Shown here one piece after another: positions 43,301 through 50,339 of a stretch of DNA of 50,339 nucleotides. The stretch comes from Streptomyces sp. S3(2020) (GTDB lineage: Bacteria > Actinomycetota > Actinomycetes > Streptomycetales > Streptomycetaceae). A program made the position numbers and the translations under genes. The stretch spans positions 1 to 50,339 of the forward strand of contig NZ_JABERD010000060.1 of the NCBI RefSeq assembly GCF_013044505.1, in the 5' to 3' direction. The notes below the pieces were generated by a model. It made no database searches. It was not told the DNA's origin and saw nothing but the letters and a program-made list of their open reading frames with translations. Position 1 is the first letter of the stretch, and every line of letters begins with the position of its first letter.

Positions 43301-44220
43301 TCGGCGGCGGACCGCGCGGCGGGCTCGGAGAACCCGGTGGCGGCACGACGCACGGAACGGCGGCGCGCACGACGCGGGCCGGCCTCGTCGGCGGGGGCCT
43401 CTTCGACGGCCTCCGGCTCCACGGCCGTCTCGACCGGCGCGTTCTCCTCGGCAGCACTCACGGGCGCCTCCACGCTCTCGGGCGCGGACACGCGACGCGT
43501 GGCGCGACGGCGGGACCGGCGGGGTGCCTCTTCCTCGGCGGCCGCTTCGGCGACGGCGGGCTCCGGCTCGGTCGTCGCCTGAACCTCGGTGACCTGGACG
43601 GGCTCGGTGGCCTCGGAGTCCTGCGCCGCCTCGACGGGCGCGGCGGTGCGACGGGTGGCCCGACGGCGGGTACGGGGAGCGGGCGCGGCCTCCTCGGCAG
43701 GCTCTTCCGCCTCCGCGGCGTCCTCGACCTCGGCGGCGGCCGGGGCACCGGCGGGCGCGGACGCCCTACGGGTGGCACGGCGACGCGTACGGGCAGCGGG
43801 CGCTGCCTCCTCGACGGCCTCGGGCTCGGGCTCAGCGGCGGGCTTCTCGGCCTCCTCCGCCTTCACCTCGACCGCGGCGGGTACGACGGTCTCGGCAGCC
43901 TCGGCGGCGGCCGGAGCACCAGCGGGCGCGGACGCCCTACGGGTGGCACGGCGACGCGTACGGGCAGCGGGCGCTGCCTCCTCGGCGGGTGCCTCGGTCT
44001 CCGCAGCGGCCTCTTCGGCCACCGCCGGCTCTTCGGTCTCCTCGGCGAGCGCGTCCTCGGCGGCCGGTATGGCCGGCGTCACCTCGTCCGGTGTCTCGGC
44101 TGCGGCGCCGACCGGCGGGCCCGCCGGTCGGGATGCGGCCCTGCGCCGACGACGCGGCGGCAGGGTGTCGCTGGGGGTGTTGAGTTCGGAACCCTCGGTG
44201 GGTTCGGTCGGCTCGAGCAT
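40318..44220 (-). CDS. rne: Ribonuclease E/G family protein (RNase ES type)
   Basis: The 1300-residue product is an endoribonuclease for mRNA decay and rRNA processing. Its catalytic core is central (about 560-1000): an S1 segment (TSYVGNVYLGKVQNVLPSME), then catalytic aspartates in VVVDVNTGKF (near 860) and IVIDFIDM (near 905), and the zinc link CVHC (near 963). Residues 1-550 are low-complexity Ala/Glu/Arg with repeated RTRRRATRRASAPAGAPA units. The C-terminal 70 residues carry KKTAxKK repeats like histone H1. This plan, with flanks on both sides of the core, is that of S. coelicolor RNase ES. ATG 44220 was chosen; an upstream open frame lacks coding character. Confidence 0.95.
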   Translation of the reverse strand: MLEPTEPTEGSELNTPSDTLPPRRRRRAASRPAGPPVGAAAETPDEVTPAIPAAEDALAEETEEPAVAEEAAAETEAPAEEAAPAARTRRRATRRASAPAGAPAAAEAAETVVPAAVEVKAEEAEKPAAEPEPEAVEEAAPAARTRRRATRRASAPAGAPAAAEVEDAAEAEEPAEEAAPAPRTRRRATRRTAAPVEAAQDSEATEPVQVTEVQATTEPEPAVAEAAAEEEAPRRSRRRATRRVSAPESVEAPVSAAEENAPVETAVEPEAVEEAPADEAGPRRARRRSVRRAATGFSEPAARSAADEAAEDEGSRRPARPAVAVFQAPVFAEPQFQTPQRAAAEAAAAEVEPEAEEPEAEFQEEQTPRRRRRRRGAEEAEAPQVVEVVAEDETDEAEESADAEDGAEAEDAEESGSRRRRRRGGRRRRRGESADADGEEGDELAADQDERADQDAADTAEQVEDDADDDSDDGGSSSSSSRRRRRRRRRAGDSSTDTEPGDGDPERTVVKVREPRPKAEPSDEVQSIKGSTRLEAKKQRRREGREQGRRRVPIITEAEFLARREAVERVMVVRQSGERTQIGVLEDNVLVEHYVNKEQSTSYVGNVYLGKVQNVLPSMEAAFIDIGKGRNAVLYAGEVNFEALGMANGPRRIESALKSGQSVLVQVTKDPIGHKGARLTSQVSLPGRYLVYVPEGSMTGISRKLPDTERARLKTILKKIVPEDAGVIVRTAAEGASEDELRRDVERLQAQWEDIQKKAKNGNAPTLLYGEPDMTVRVVRDIFNEDFTKVVVSGDEAWETIHGYVSHVAPDLADRLSKWTSEVDVFATYRIDEQLSKALDRKVWLPSGGSLVIDRTEAMVVVDVNTGKFTGQGGNLEETVTRNNLEAAEEIVRQLRLRDLGGIIVIDFIDMVLESNRDLVLRRLLECLGRDRTKHQVAEVTSLGLVQMTRKRVGQGLLESFSETCVHCNGRGVIVHMEQPTSVGGGGKRKKRGRGGIEHVHEAAVTAESVETAELDVEAETEAEVVAEVAEPVALPAPVFEADEELYSSAAEAEAAATRGRSRRRASRRSSAPAGAPRRERGERAERAEAPTAQDVTAEEEVERPVQVEPAAQAQAEPVAVEDPVVEDAAPKGRTRRRATRKVSAPAGSPAGAEAAVVTVTEAAPVAEEAPAEAEQPEAPAESAAPARPRRRAVRKATAPTASEETAVVVVPAAETAPEAPAAEESVEEAAPAKKTAARKTAKKATAKKAATKKTAAKKTVAKKATTKKAAAKKTTAKKTAAAEQTLAVLSSGSASADES
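43751..43984. repeat. 63-bp direct repeat within rne
   Basis: Bases 43751-43813 and 43922-43984 are identical over 63 bp and encode the RTRRRATRRASAPAG-type arginine-rich unit. Looser copies recur nearby near 43490 and 43650. The two perfect copies suggest recent duplication or gene conversion in the disordered N-terminal region. Confidence 0.8.
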
Positions 44221-44479
44221 GCGGGCGTTTCTCCCGTCAGGCTCCCGGGCGCCGCACCTGGTCCGGCGATGCCGGTGACGTCCGCGGCTCGCGCGATGCG
44301 CGGTGCCGCCGTCCGGGGCGCGGGCGCCGCACGGGAGCTCTCTGTGTCCTGTCTCGCCGGTTCCGTACACCCTGTTGGGTACGGCCTGGCGAAAGTCTTC
44401 TGGTCGGTGCGCTGCCCGACCCAGGTGGCTCCCGAGTACGAGGGCTGCGCTACGACGTCCGTCCTTCGCGGGACCTTCC

Positions 44480-45238
44480 CTACGCCGGCGCCTTCGCGGC
44501 GGCAGCGGCCGTTGTGAGGGCCTCAGCTGCCTCGCGGTCGGGCGCGAGCGGGTCGGTCACCGTGCCGGTCTCTTCATCGAACAGCCCCTGCGCCAGCCTG
44601 GTCACCGCTGCGGGGACCGGCGGCGCCAGGTCGGCCACGGCGCGAAGACCGGACAGGACGTCGTCGGGTCGAACGGCAGGCGTCACGTGCCGAACAACCA
44701 GCCGCAGTATCGCACAGGGCTGGTCGGTCGGCCTATCAGCCTGTGGACAGTGCGTCTCAAGTTGTACGACTGCGGAGCGGGCGTCGAACGTTCGGATGCC
44801 GTTCTTGGTCTTGCGCTGGACCTCGACGGCGTCGGCGGCATTGAAGGCGACAACGGCCCGCTCGGCCTCGTCCCCCTCCACTCCGTCGAGCCGCAGCTCC
44901 CACACCGAGGCCGTGAGCCGGTCGGCGAGCCCGGAGGTCCGGGCCTCGACCGCGTCGATGATGTCGAGCCCGGTGGGCATCGACTCGTCGAGCAGGACCC
45001 TGAGCTTCTCGGGGTCCCGCGCCTGGGTGAGGGCGATCTCCAGATACTCCGCCTCACTGCCCGTGCCGGTGGGTGCGGCATTGGCGTACGACACCTTCGG
45101 ATGCGGCGTGAACCCCGCCGAGTACGCCATCGGCACCTCGGCACGGCGCAACGCACGCTCGAAAGCGCGCTGGAAGTCACGGTGGCTGGTGAACCGGAGG
45201 CGGCCGCGCTTGGTGTAGCGCAGTCGGATGCGCTGCAC
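44480..45238 (-). CDS. TIGR03936/DUF2344 radical-SAM-associated protein
   Basis: The 252-residue product starts QRIRLRYTKRGRLRFTSHRD, followed by FERALRRAEVPMAYSAGFTPHPK and GSEAEYLEIAL, which define the TIGR03936 family. Members are fused to or adjacent to a B12-binding radical-SAM protein (TIGR03960) in many bacteria. No such gene lies within this window, whose upstream neighbour is the LTPxGHG repeat protein. The start is GTG 45238, with a weak ribosome site. A role in RNA modification has been suspected for the pair but is unproven. Confidence 0.9.
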   Translation of the reverse strand: MQRIRLRYTKRGRLRFTSHRDFQRAFERALRRAEVPMAYSAGFTPHPKVSYANAAPTGTGSEAEYLEIALTQARDPEKLRVLLDESMPTGLDIIDAVEARTSGLADRLTASVWELRLDGVEGDEAERAVVAFNAADAVEVQRKTKNGIRTFDARSAVVQLETHCPQADRPTDQPCAILRLVVRHVTPAVRPDDVLSGLRAVADLAPPVPAAVTRLAQGLFDEETGTVTDPLAPDREAAEALTTAAAAAKAPA

Positions 45239-45286
45239 CGCGGGTGCGGGCGGCGGGCCTTCGGGCTGTCGCTTGCCCAGTGTCGT

Positions 45287-46333
45287 TCAGTCCTTCGTGA
45301 GTGCGGTCGTACTGCTACCAAGAGTACGTGTCTCGCGCCCCGACGGTTCCCGTCGGTCCACCCCGACCGTCTCCCGGGGCTCCCCGAGGAGCATCCGCCG
45401 CAGGTCGGCCCGCGCCTGCCGTACGGACTCCCGGGCGGTGGCGAGCGCCTGTCGCGTGGCCCGCCCCACACCGCGCGCGGCCTCGGCGACGGGCCGCAGC
45501 ACGAGGTCCCGCAGCACATGCCCGACCGGTGTGAGCAGCGTCCGGTACACCCACCGCACCGGCTCCACGAAGATCCACCGGAAGAGGGTCCCCAGGAACC
45601 GGCCGACGGCGAGCGAGATGTGCCCGGCGATCCGCCACGCGTGCCCGAGCGCGTCCCACACCTCCCGCCCCACGACGGCGAGGAACCGCCCGAGGGGCGT
45701 GAGCACCCACCGCCACAGCGCGAGCGCCGGCAGCACGAGGAGCACGCGCGTGATCCAGTACAGGCAGAGGCCGATGCCCCGGAGGATCCAGAGCACACCG
45801 TGCCCGATGGGCGTCAGGATCCACTCGTACACCCACAGGGCGGGGACGACGACGAGATACCGCGCCAGCCACGCCACGGCGGTGTACACCCCGAGCCCGA
45901 TCGCGGCGAGCCCGGCGCCGAACCCCCTGAGCACCCACATGATCCCGTGCCCCATCGGGGTGAGCACGCGCGCGTACACCCACGCGAAGCCGTGCCCGAC
46001 GGGAGTGAGCACATACCGGTACAGCCACACCAGGGGCACGAGGACGAGGTACTTCCCCAGCCACCCCAGCCCCTTGCCGATCGGCACGACCACATAGCGC
46101 CACAACCCCACGAGCGGCCACACGAACACGGCCCGTCCGAGCCACAGCAGCGCCCGCCCGAACGGCCGGAGCACGGTGTCCTTCAGGAACCGTCCCGCCA
46201 CCACGAGCGCGTCCCACACCATCCGCACCGGCACGACGAGCACGAGCGCGACGATCCGTACCGGGATGCGGATGGCGGTGGTGAGGCAGCCCTCGGGTTG
46301 CCGGGGCCGGGGCGACGACTTCTGCGGTTCCAT
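45287..46333 (-). CDS. Hydrophobic protein with repeated LTPxGHG motifs
   Basis: The 348-residue product is mostly aromatic/aliphatic segments punctuated by a repeated motif: VVPIGKG, LTPVGHG, LTPMGHG, LTPIGHG, LTPLGRF and LTPVGHV, with looser LRPFGRA and LRPVAEA. These are spaced about 15 to 60 residues apart. Between copies lie W-, Y-, R- and L-rich stretches (LGWLGKYLVLVPLVWLYRYV) too charged for ordinary membrane helices, so amphipathic re-entrant helices are likely. The C-terminal 60 residues are Arg-rich and soluble. ATG 46333 has no clear ribosome site. I do not recognise the family, and no catalytic motif is visible. Confidence 0.78.
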   Translation of the reverse strand: MEPQKSSPRPRQPEGCLTTAIRIPVRIVALVLVVPVRMVWDALVVAGRFLKDTVLRPFGRALLWLGRAVFVWPLVGLWRYVVVPIGKGLGWLGKYLVLVPLVWLYRYVLTPVGHGFAWVYARVLTPMGHGIMWVLRGFGAGLAAIGLGVYTAVAWLARYLVVVPALWVYEWILTPIGHGVLWILRGIGLCLYWITRVLLVLPALALWRWVLTPLGRFLAVVGREVWDALGHAWRIAGHISLAVGRFLGTLFRWIFVEPVRWVYRTLLTPVGHVLRDLVLRPVAEAARGVGRATRQALATARESVRQARADLRRMLLGEPRETVGVDRREPSGRETRTLGSSTTALTKD

Positions 46334-46546
46334 ACCGGCCAAGACGCGGCGGCCGACGCTCTGGATTCGCCCCGCGGGTTGCGATGCCGTCACGCCCGCT
46401 CACCCGGATCACGCAATCCGCTAGACCGTTTTACCTATTTAACGGCGCGTTTCCCGGAGCCAGGGCCGAAGTCGTGGGGCGTCCGGGTCACCCTCGCACT
46501 GAGGCCGGGACATCCCCGGCCTGCTGTGCGCAAGAGGAGTATGCCT

Positions 46547-47473
46547 ATGAGTTCGCGACAGACACCGTCGCCGCTGGGGCCGCTGGCCCGCTCCCGGTTC
46601 CGCAAGGCCGGGATGCTCGCCTCCCTCACCCTGGTCCTCGCGACCGGAGTGGTCTCGCCCACGGCGGCGGCCGCCGCCTCCGTCTCCGACGACAAGCCGA
46701 CCGCCGCGCAGCAAGGGGGCAAGAGCTGCCGCCCTCACAAGTCGAGGTCCGCGGAATCGTACGTCCCCGAGAGCAAGCCCAAGCCCAAGGACAAGTGCAA
46801 GGGCGCGACCGGGGCGACCGGGGCGACGGGTCCCAAGGGTGCGACGGGCCCGAAGGGCGCGACGGGTGCCACGGGTGCCACCGGCGCGGACGGGACGGAC
46901 GGCGCGACGGGAGCCACGGGCGCGACCGGGGCCGACGGCGTGGACGGAGCCACCGGGGCGACGGGTGCCACCGGAGCGGACGGCGTGGACGGAGCCACCG
47001 GGGCGACGGGCGCTACGGGCGCCACCGGAGCGACGGGTGCCACGGGCGCTACGGGAGCGACAGGTGCCACCGGCGCCAACGCGTGCGTCGAGATCGACTC
47101 CACCCAGGACAGCAACAACTTCGAGCTGCGGGCCGCGCTGACCCCGCCGGTCATGGGCGGTCCGAACCGGACCTACGCCGGTATCCGCGACCTCACGGGG
47201 AACACCCCCGGGCCCTTCCTCTGGACCGACCTCACCGGGCACCGCGGCTACCCGCAGGACGCCTGCGGGATCTCCGTCGAGGGGCACGCCCAGGGCAACC
47301 AGGCCGAAGGCGACATGCGGATCGACGTCATCACCACCGGCGGACAGATCTACGAGACCACATGCGCGGTGGTCACCAGTGACCGCACGCTGAACTGTGC
47401 CAGCAACCCCTGGGTCCTCGTGAACAGGCAGCCGTCCATCGGCGCGGTGAACGGCGGGACCGTCGTCCCGTAA
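46547..47473 (+). CDS. Secreted collagen-like protein with Gly-Ala-Thr triplets
   Basis: The 308-residue product has a signal peptide (about 17-48), a Lys/Pro/Ser linker, then 31 uninterrupted Gly-X-Y triplets (46802-47080). Of these 22 are Gly-Ala-Thr; the others are GPK, GAD, GTD, GVD and GAN. A C-terminal domain of about 130 residues follows, with four cysteines (ACVEI, DACGIS, TTCAVV, LNCAS) that could form two disulfides. Thr in the third position is the site glycosylated in Bacillus BclA-like collagens. GAGGAG lies seven bases before ATG 46547; ATG 46541 is too close to it. It is divergent from the LTPxGHG gene and convergent with the GT39-like gene. Confidence 0.88.
   Translation: MSSRQTPSPLGPLARSRFRKAGMLASLTLVLATGVVSPTAAAAASVSDDKPTAAQQGGKSCRPHKSRSAESYVPESKPKPKDKCKGATGATGATGPKGATGPKGATGATGATGADGTDGATGATGATGADGVDGATGATGATGADGVDGATGATGATGATGATGATGATGATGATGANACVEIDSTQDSNNFELRAALTPPVMGGPNRTYAGIRDLTGNTPGPFLWTDLTGHRGYPQDACGISVEGHAQGNQAEGDMRIDVITTGGQIYETTCAVVTSDRTLNCASNPWVLVNRQPSIGAVNGGTVVP
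46802..47080. repeat. Collagen-like tandem 9-bp repeat
   Basis: There are 31 tandem GGN-NNN-NNN units without interruption, most reading GGN-GCN-ACN. Synonymous third bases vary widely between units, so the array is old or kept by selection for protein and is not a fresh expansion. Confidence 0.9.
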
Positions 47474-47496
47474 GTCCGCTCGCCCGCAGCCCGGCA

Positions 47497-47540
47497 CAAG
47501 GGGTGTCCCGCAGGTCGTCACGGCCGCCGGACACCCCTTG
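47497..47540. terminator. Bidirectional terminator between convergent genes
   Basis: A perfect 12-bp stem CAAGGGGTGTCC/GGACACCCCTTG with a 20-base loop lies between the collagen-like gene (stop 47473) and the GT39-like gene (stop 47547). Confidence 0.8.
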
Positions 47541-47546
47541 CCGCGT

Positions 47547-49049
47547 CTACCGCCGCCCCGTGCGCTCCAGCAGACTCACCGTCATCCCCGTCACCGACCT
47601 GCTCTCGGACACCGTGTACCGCCGCTGCAAGGCACTCGCCTGCGCGGGGTCGATGGCGCTGAAGGGAAAGCCCGTCCCCTGCGTCACCAGCCAGATGCGC
47701 GGCTCGTCCCGGAGGCACAGGTCCGGCACGGAGCACTGGACCGCGTACAGGTCGTCGATCCCGGCCGGCGTCCTCGCCAGGAAGACATCGCGCAGCCTCA
47801 GGTCGCGCGGCAGGTAGTACCGCACTCCGCCGTCGAGCTTCCAGGTGTCGGCACGGTCGTAGACGACGGCGTCCCCGGGACGGTGCAGCCGCTCGATCAC
47901 ATCGGCCGCCGCCGCGTAGTCGAGCGGCACCGGGGCGTCGTGCTCGAACGGCTGCCGCATCTGCCTCTGGTCCGGCAGCGTGAGCACGGCCAGCGTCGCG
48001 ACCAGGACAGCGGCCACCTTCCAGGACCGCGAGGCCGAGGCGACCCCGGCACCGGCGAGGAGGGCCCAGGCCGGAAGGGTGAAGAGGACGTAGACACTGC
48101 GGAAGTAGGAGACCTCACCGTGGGAGGCGGCCCAGACGAGGAGGGGAGGCAGCAGGGCCCAGGCACCGCACAGCACCAGCGGAGCCCTGCGCCCCGAGCG
48201 GGCGAGCAGGGCCAGGGCGATCAGGGCGCCACCACCCAGCGCGGACGCGAACAGGCCCTGGGCCAGGGAGAGAAGCGCCCAGCCGTCGGGCACCGGCACC
48301 CAGTACAGCTGGCGCTGGGCCTGGGACCTGCCGAGCACGGCGAGCGGGGCGACGCATCCGGCGACCGCCGCCAGTGCCACAGCGGACTTCCACCACAGCG
48401 AGCGGTCCTGCCGCGCGTGAGCCGCGAGCAGACAGACGTGGGCGAGTACGACGGACAGCGCGATCAGGTGGAGCAGTCCGGTCAGGACCAGCGCGAGTAC
48501 GTAGCCGGCCCATCGCCAGGGGCTGCGCGGACGGTCCAGCACGCGCAGCAGCAGGAGCGTGGCGAGGGCGACCGCGAGAATGACGAGGGCATAGCTGCGG
48601 GCCTCCTGTCCATAACGGCTCACCGCCGGCGAGAGGGCGAAGAGCAGCCCGGCCAGAATTCCGGCCCGATATCCGAAGAGCCGCTCCCCGATGAGAGCAA
48701 TGACGGACGCCGCCACCGCCACGGCCAATACCGACGGCAGCCGCAGTGAAACAACGGAATCCCCGAACAGCTCCACCCATCCGTGCATCAGCAGGTAATA
48801 CGTGCCGTGTACGGCGTCCACGTTCCCCAGCGTGGCCAGGATCCGGCCGGTGTCCCGGCCCACCATGTCCCAGGTGACCAGTTCATCGCGCCCCAGCAGG
48901 GAGTCGGTCATCCCGAAGCCCCCCACCGCGAGAGCGACGGCGAACGGCCACAGCCACAGCATCACCCCGCGCCACGCGGACGCGGAATCGGCGGGGGCGG
49001 CCGGCCGGGATTCTTCGCGAGCCGTGGGGAACCGTTCGGTGATGACCAT
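47547..49049 (-). CDS. Polytopic GT-C (GT39-like) glycosyltransferase
   Basis: The 500-residue product has about ten membrane spans (first about 29-48). The first outer loop contains LLGRDELVTWDM, with an acidic pair where GT39/ArnT-type mannosyl- or arabinosyltransferases have their catalytic Asp-Glu. LSPAVSRYGQEARSYAL in the second loop is also characteristic. A soluble outer domain (about 370-500) ends the protein. Such enzymes use polyprenyl-phosphate sugars outside the membrane, including O-mannosylation of secreted proteins. The collagen-like neighbour, rich in Thr, is an attractive substrate by inference. The start is ATG 49049 with GGAGA nine bases upstream. Confidence 0.85.
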   Translation of the reverse strand: MVITERFPTAREESRPAAPADSASAWRGVMLWLWPFAVALAVGGFGMTDSLLGRDELVTWDMVGRDTGRILATLGNVDAVHGTYYLLMHGWVELFGDSVVSLRLPSVLAVAVAASVIALIGERLFGYRAGILAGLLFALSPAVSRYGQEARSYALVILAVALATLLLLRVLDRPRSPWRWAGYVLALVLTGLLHLIALSVVLAHVCLLAAHARQDRSLWWKSAVALAAVAGCVAPLAVLGRSQAQRQLYWVPVPDGWALLSLAQGLFASALGGGALIALALLARSGRRAPLVLCGAWALLPPLLVWAASHGEVSYFRSVYVLFTLPAWALLAGAGVASASRSWKVAAVLVATLAVLTLPDQRQMRQPFEHDAPVPLDYAAAADVIERLHRPGDAVVYDRADTWKLDGGVRYYLPRDLRLRDVFLARTPAGIDDLYAVQCSVPDLCLRDEPRIWLVTQGTGFPFSAIDPAQASALQRRYTVSESRSVTGMTVSLLERTGRR

Positions 49050-49180
49050 AGGAATATCTCCGGTCCGGCGACTGGAACTCCCCACTTATACATCCCGATC
49101 CACCGGCGCCCCCTTGAATGGGCCGCCAAGGCTCGATAAATTCACCAGCCGCCCCTTGCCGCCGGCGAAAAGAAAAAGCC

Positions 49181-50296
49181 ATGAAAACGGTCTGTCTTAA
49201 TATGATCGTCAAGAACGAGGCGCATGTGATCCGGCGCTGCCTCGAATCCGTGCTTCCCCTCGTCGACACCTGGGTGATCCTCGACACGGGCTCGACCGAC
49301 GGAACCCAGGACATCATCCGCGAGACGCTCGCCGGCCTGCCCGGAACCCTGTACGAGAGCCCGTGGAAAGGCTTCGACCTGAGCCGCACGGAGGCGATCG
49401 AACGGGCGCGGGACAGTGCGCGCTATCTCCTGTTCATCGACGCCGACGACGTGTTGGGGACCGACCCCGGCTTCACGATGCCGGATCTGACCCACGACTG
49501 CTACGACTTCGCGGTGCACCACGGCCCGGTCGTCCACTGGCGTCCGACGATGGTGTCGACCCGGCTCCCCTGGCGGTACGTGGGCGTACTGCACGAATAC
49601 CTGGAGTGCGACGGCCCGTTCGACCGGGCGCCCCTCGACGGCGTGCGCATGGTCATCATGGGCGGCGGCGGACGGTCACAGGACAGCGACCGCAAGAAGT
49701 ACCTGCGGGACGCCGCGATCCTCAAGGACGGTCTCGCCAAGGAACCGGACAACGCCCGGTACGCCTTCTATCTCGCCCAGAGCTGGCGCGACGCCGACGA
49801 ACCGGCGAAGGCGCTCGCCGCCTACGACCGGCGCGCGGCCATGGACGGCTTCGCCGAGGAGGCGTTCTGCGCCCGCCTCTACGCCGCCCGCCTGGCCCAG
49901 AAGCTGAAGCGCAGGACGCCCGAGGTCATGACCCGCTTCCTGGAGGCCCACGAGTACCGGCCCACCCGTGCCGAACCCCTCGGCGAACTCGCCCACCTGT
50001 GCCGTGTCCAGGGGAACCGCTGGCCGCTCGCCTACCTGTTCGCACGACGCGCGACGGAGATCCCGCAGCCCGACGACATCCTCTTCGTCGAACAGGGCTG
50101 GTACGACTGGCGGGCCCTGGACGAACTGGCGGTCTCCGCCTACTGGATGGGCGCGTACCGCGAGTCACTGGACTGCTGCGAGCAACTCCTGGACGGCGGA
50201 AAACTACCCGAACCCCACCGCCAACGGGTCACCGCCAACCGCGACTTCGCCCACGCCCGCCTGACCGTGCGCGCCCCCCGCCCAGAACCGGTATGA
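49181..50296 (+). CDS. GT2 glycosyltransferase with TPR-like C-terminus
   Basis: The 371-residue product opens with CLNMIVKNEAHVIRRCLESV (5-24), then DTGSTDGT (35-42) and the metal-binding IDADD (86-90). This is the 'MIVKNE' branch of GT2, which includes peptide and surface-polymer glycosyltransferases. Residues about 200-365 are helical repeats (DNARYAFYLAQSWRDAD; ALAAYDRRA) resembling TPRs. The start ATG 49181 follows an A-rich stretch with only a weak ribosome site; the first codons (AAA ACG, CTT AAT ATG) are AT-rich. It is divergent from the GT39-like gene (131-bp gap). The stop lies inside the terminal inverted repeat. Confidence 0.88.
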   Translation: MKTVCLNMIVKNEAHVIRRCLESVLPLVDTWVILDTGSTDGTQDIIRETLAGLPGTLYESPWKGFDLSRTEAIERARDSARYLLFIDADDVLGTDPGFTMPDLTHDCYDFAVHHGPVVHWRPTMVSTRLPWRYVGVLHEYLECDGPFDRAPLDGVRMVIMGGGGRSQDSDRKKYLRDAAILKDGLAKEPDNARYAFYLAQSWRDADEPAKALAAYDRRAAMDGFAEEAFCARLYAARLAQKLKRRTPEVMTRFLEAHEYRPTRAEPLGELAHLCRVQGNRWPLAYLFARRATEIPQPDDILFVEQGWYDWRALDELAVSAYWMGAYRESLDCCEQLLDGGKLPEPHRQRVTANRDFAHARLTVRAPRPEPV

Positions 50297-50339
50297 AACA
50301 GGGCCCCTCCCCCAGGGAAGGGCCCTGTTTCATACCGGT
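50287..50339 (+). terminator. Inverted repeat at the end of the window
   Basis: Two perfect 20-bp arms separated by 13 bases run from the last codons of the GT2 gene to the last base of the window. The inner arm (GAAACAGGGCCC/GGGCCCTGTTTC) resembles a natural terminator. The outer eight bases complement the coding sequence and may be an assembly fold-back. Confidence 0.7.

Noticed and set aside
41218..44517. Long plus-strand open frame opposite rne
   Set aside because: It is caused by the Ala/Glu/Arg repeats of rne read in reverse; no ribosome site or domain.
44746..44753. DnaA-box-like TGTGGACA inside the TIGR03936 gene
   Set aside because: Single partial match within coding sequence, with no cluster.
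44303..46546. N-terminal extension of the collagen-like gene by about 750 residues
   Set aside because: The upstream part is antisense to the TIGR03936 and LTPxGHG genes; a signal peptide and ribosome site fix the start at 46547.
46802..47080. CRISPR or satellite array
   Set aside because: Units are 9 bp with coding periodicity and no spacers; it is a collagen repeat.
46735..47154. Minus-strand frame of repeated VAPVAP residues
   Set aside because: It is the reverse complement of the Gly-Ala-Thr array and has no start signal.

Overview
The window comes from a high-GC actinomycete, almost certainly a Streptomyces. Coding regions are strongly GC-rich at third codon positions, starts are often GTG with GGAGG-type ribosome sites, and TTA codons are nearly absent: I found one. 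Gene order matches the conserved Streptomyces core from comEA through leuS, nadD, rsfS, proA, proB, obg, rpmA and rplU to rne. Both ends look like contig ends. The left end is a C-rich run inside a truncated comEA, and the right end stops exactly at the end of a perfect inverted repeat.

Layout. 1-5,500: truncated comEA, a DegV-family lipid-binding protein, a membrane-anchored coiled-coil protein, and leuS behind a leader-peptide attenuator. 5,700-8,700: a two-gene redox unit, a multi-haem-type membrane cytochrome translationally coupled to a degenerate NuoF-like flavoprotein fused to a ferredoxin. 8,780-11,950: a 3.1-kb segment bounded by two identical tRNA-Ala(GGC) genes. It holds two small zinc-ribbon proteins, an MFS drug exporter and a divergent XRE regulator with the only TTA (bldA-dependent) codon seen. 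12,000-15,650: nadD, a divergent LCP/LytR_C wall protein, rsfS and a histidine phosphatase in one minus-strand run. 15,700-19,260: two tiny membrane proteins, an M48 metalloprotease and two related membrane proteins sharing a VVFDE-x-FVRAA motif. 19,300-22,500: proA, a small conserved gene and proB.

22,600-37,800, between proB and obg, is a cell-envelope glycopolymer region. It has a pyruvyl transferase, two membrane-anchored TagF-like polymerases, a GT2 transferase, an IspD-like/SDR fusion resembling CDP-ribitol synthases, a sulfotransferase, a Tat-exported PhoD phosphodiesterase and two secreted FG-GAP proteins. Together with the LCP protein at 13-15 kb, this suggests synthesis, decoration, attachment and turnover of a teichoic-acid-type polymer. 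In S. coelicolor the syntenic locus is linked, from memory, to polydiglycosylphosphate.

37,900-45,200: obg, rpmA, rplU, rne (with a histone-H1-like tail) and a TIGR03936 protein. 45,290-50,339: a hydrophobic protein built on repeated LTPxGHG motifs, a secreted collagen-like protein with 22 Gly-Ala-Thr triplets, a GT39-like membrane glycosyltransferase and a GT2 glycosyltransferase. The last three could be a glycosylated-collagen module.

The only gene-free stretch over 300 bases is 5,325-5,773. It holds the leuS leader peptide, its terminator and two inverted repeats.
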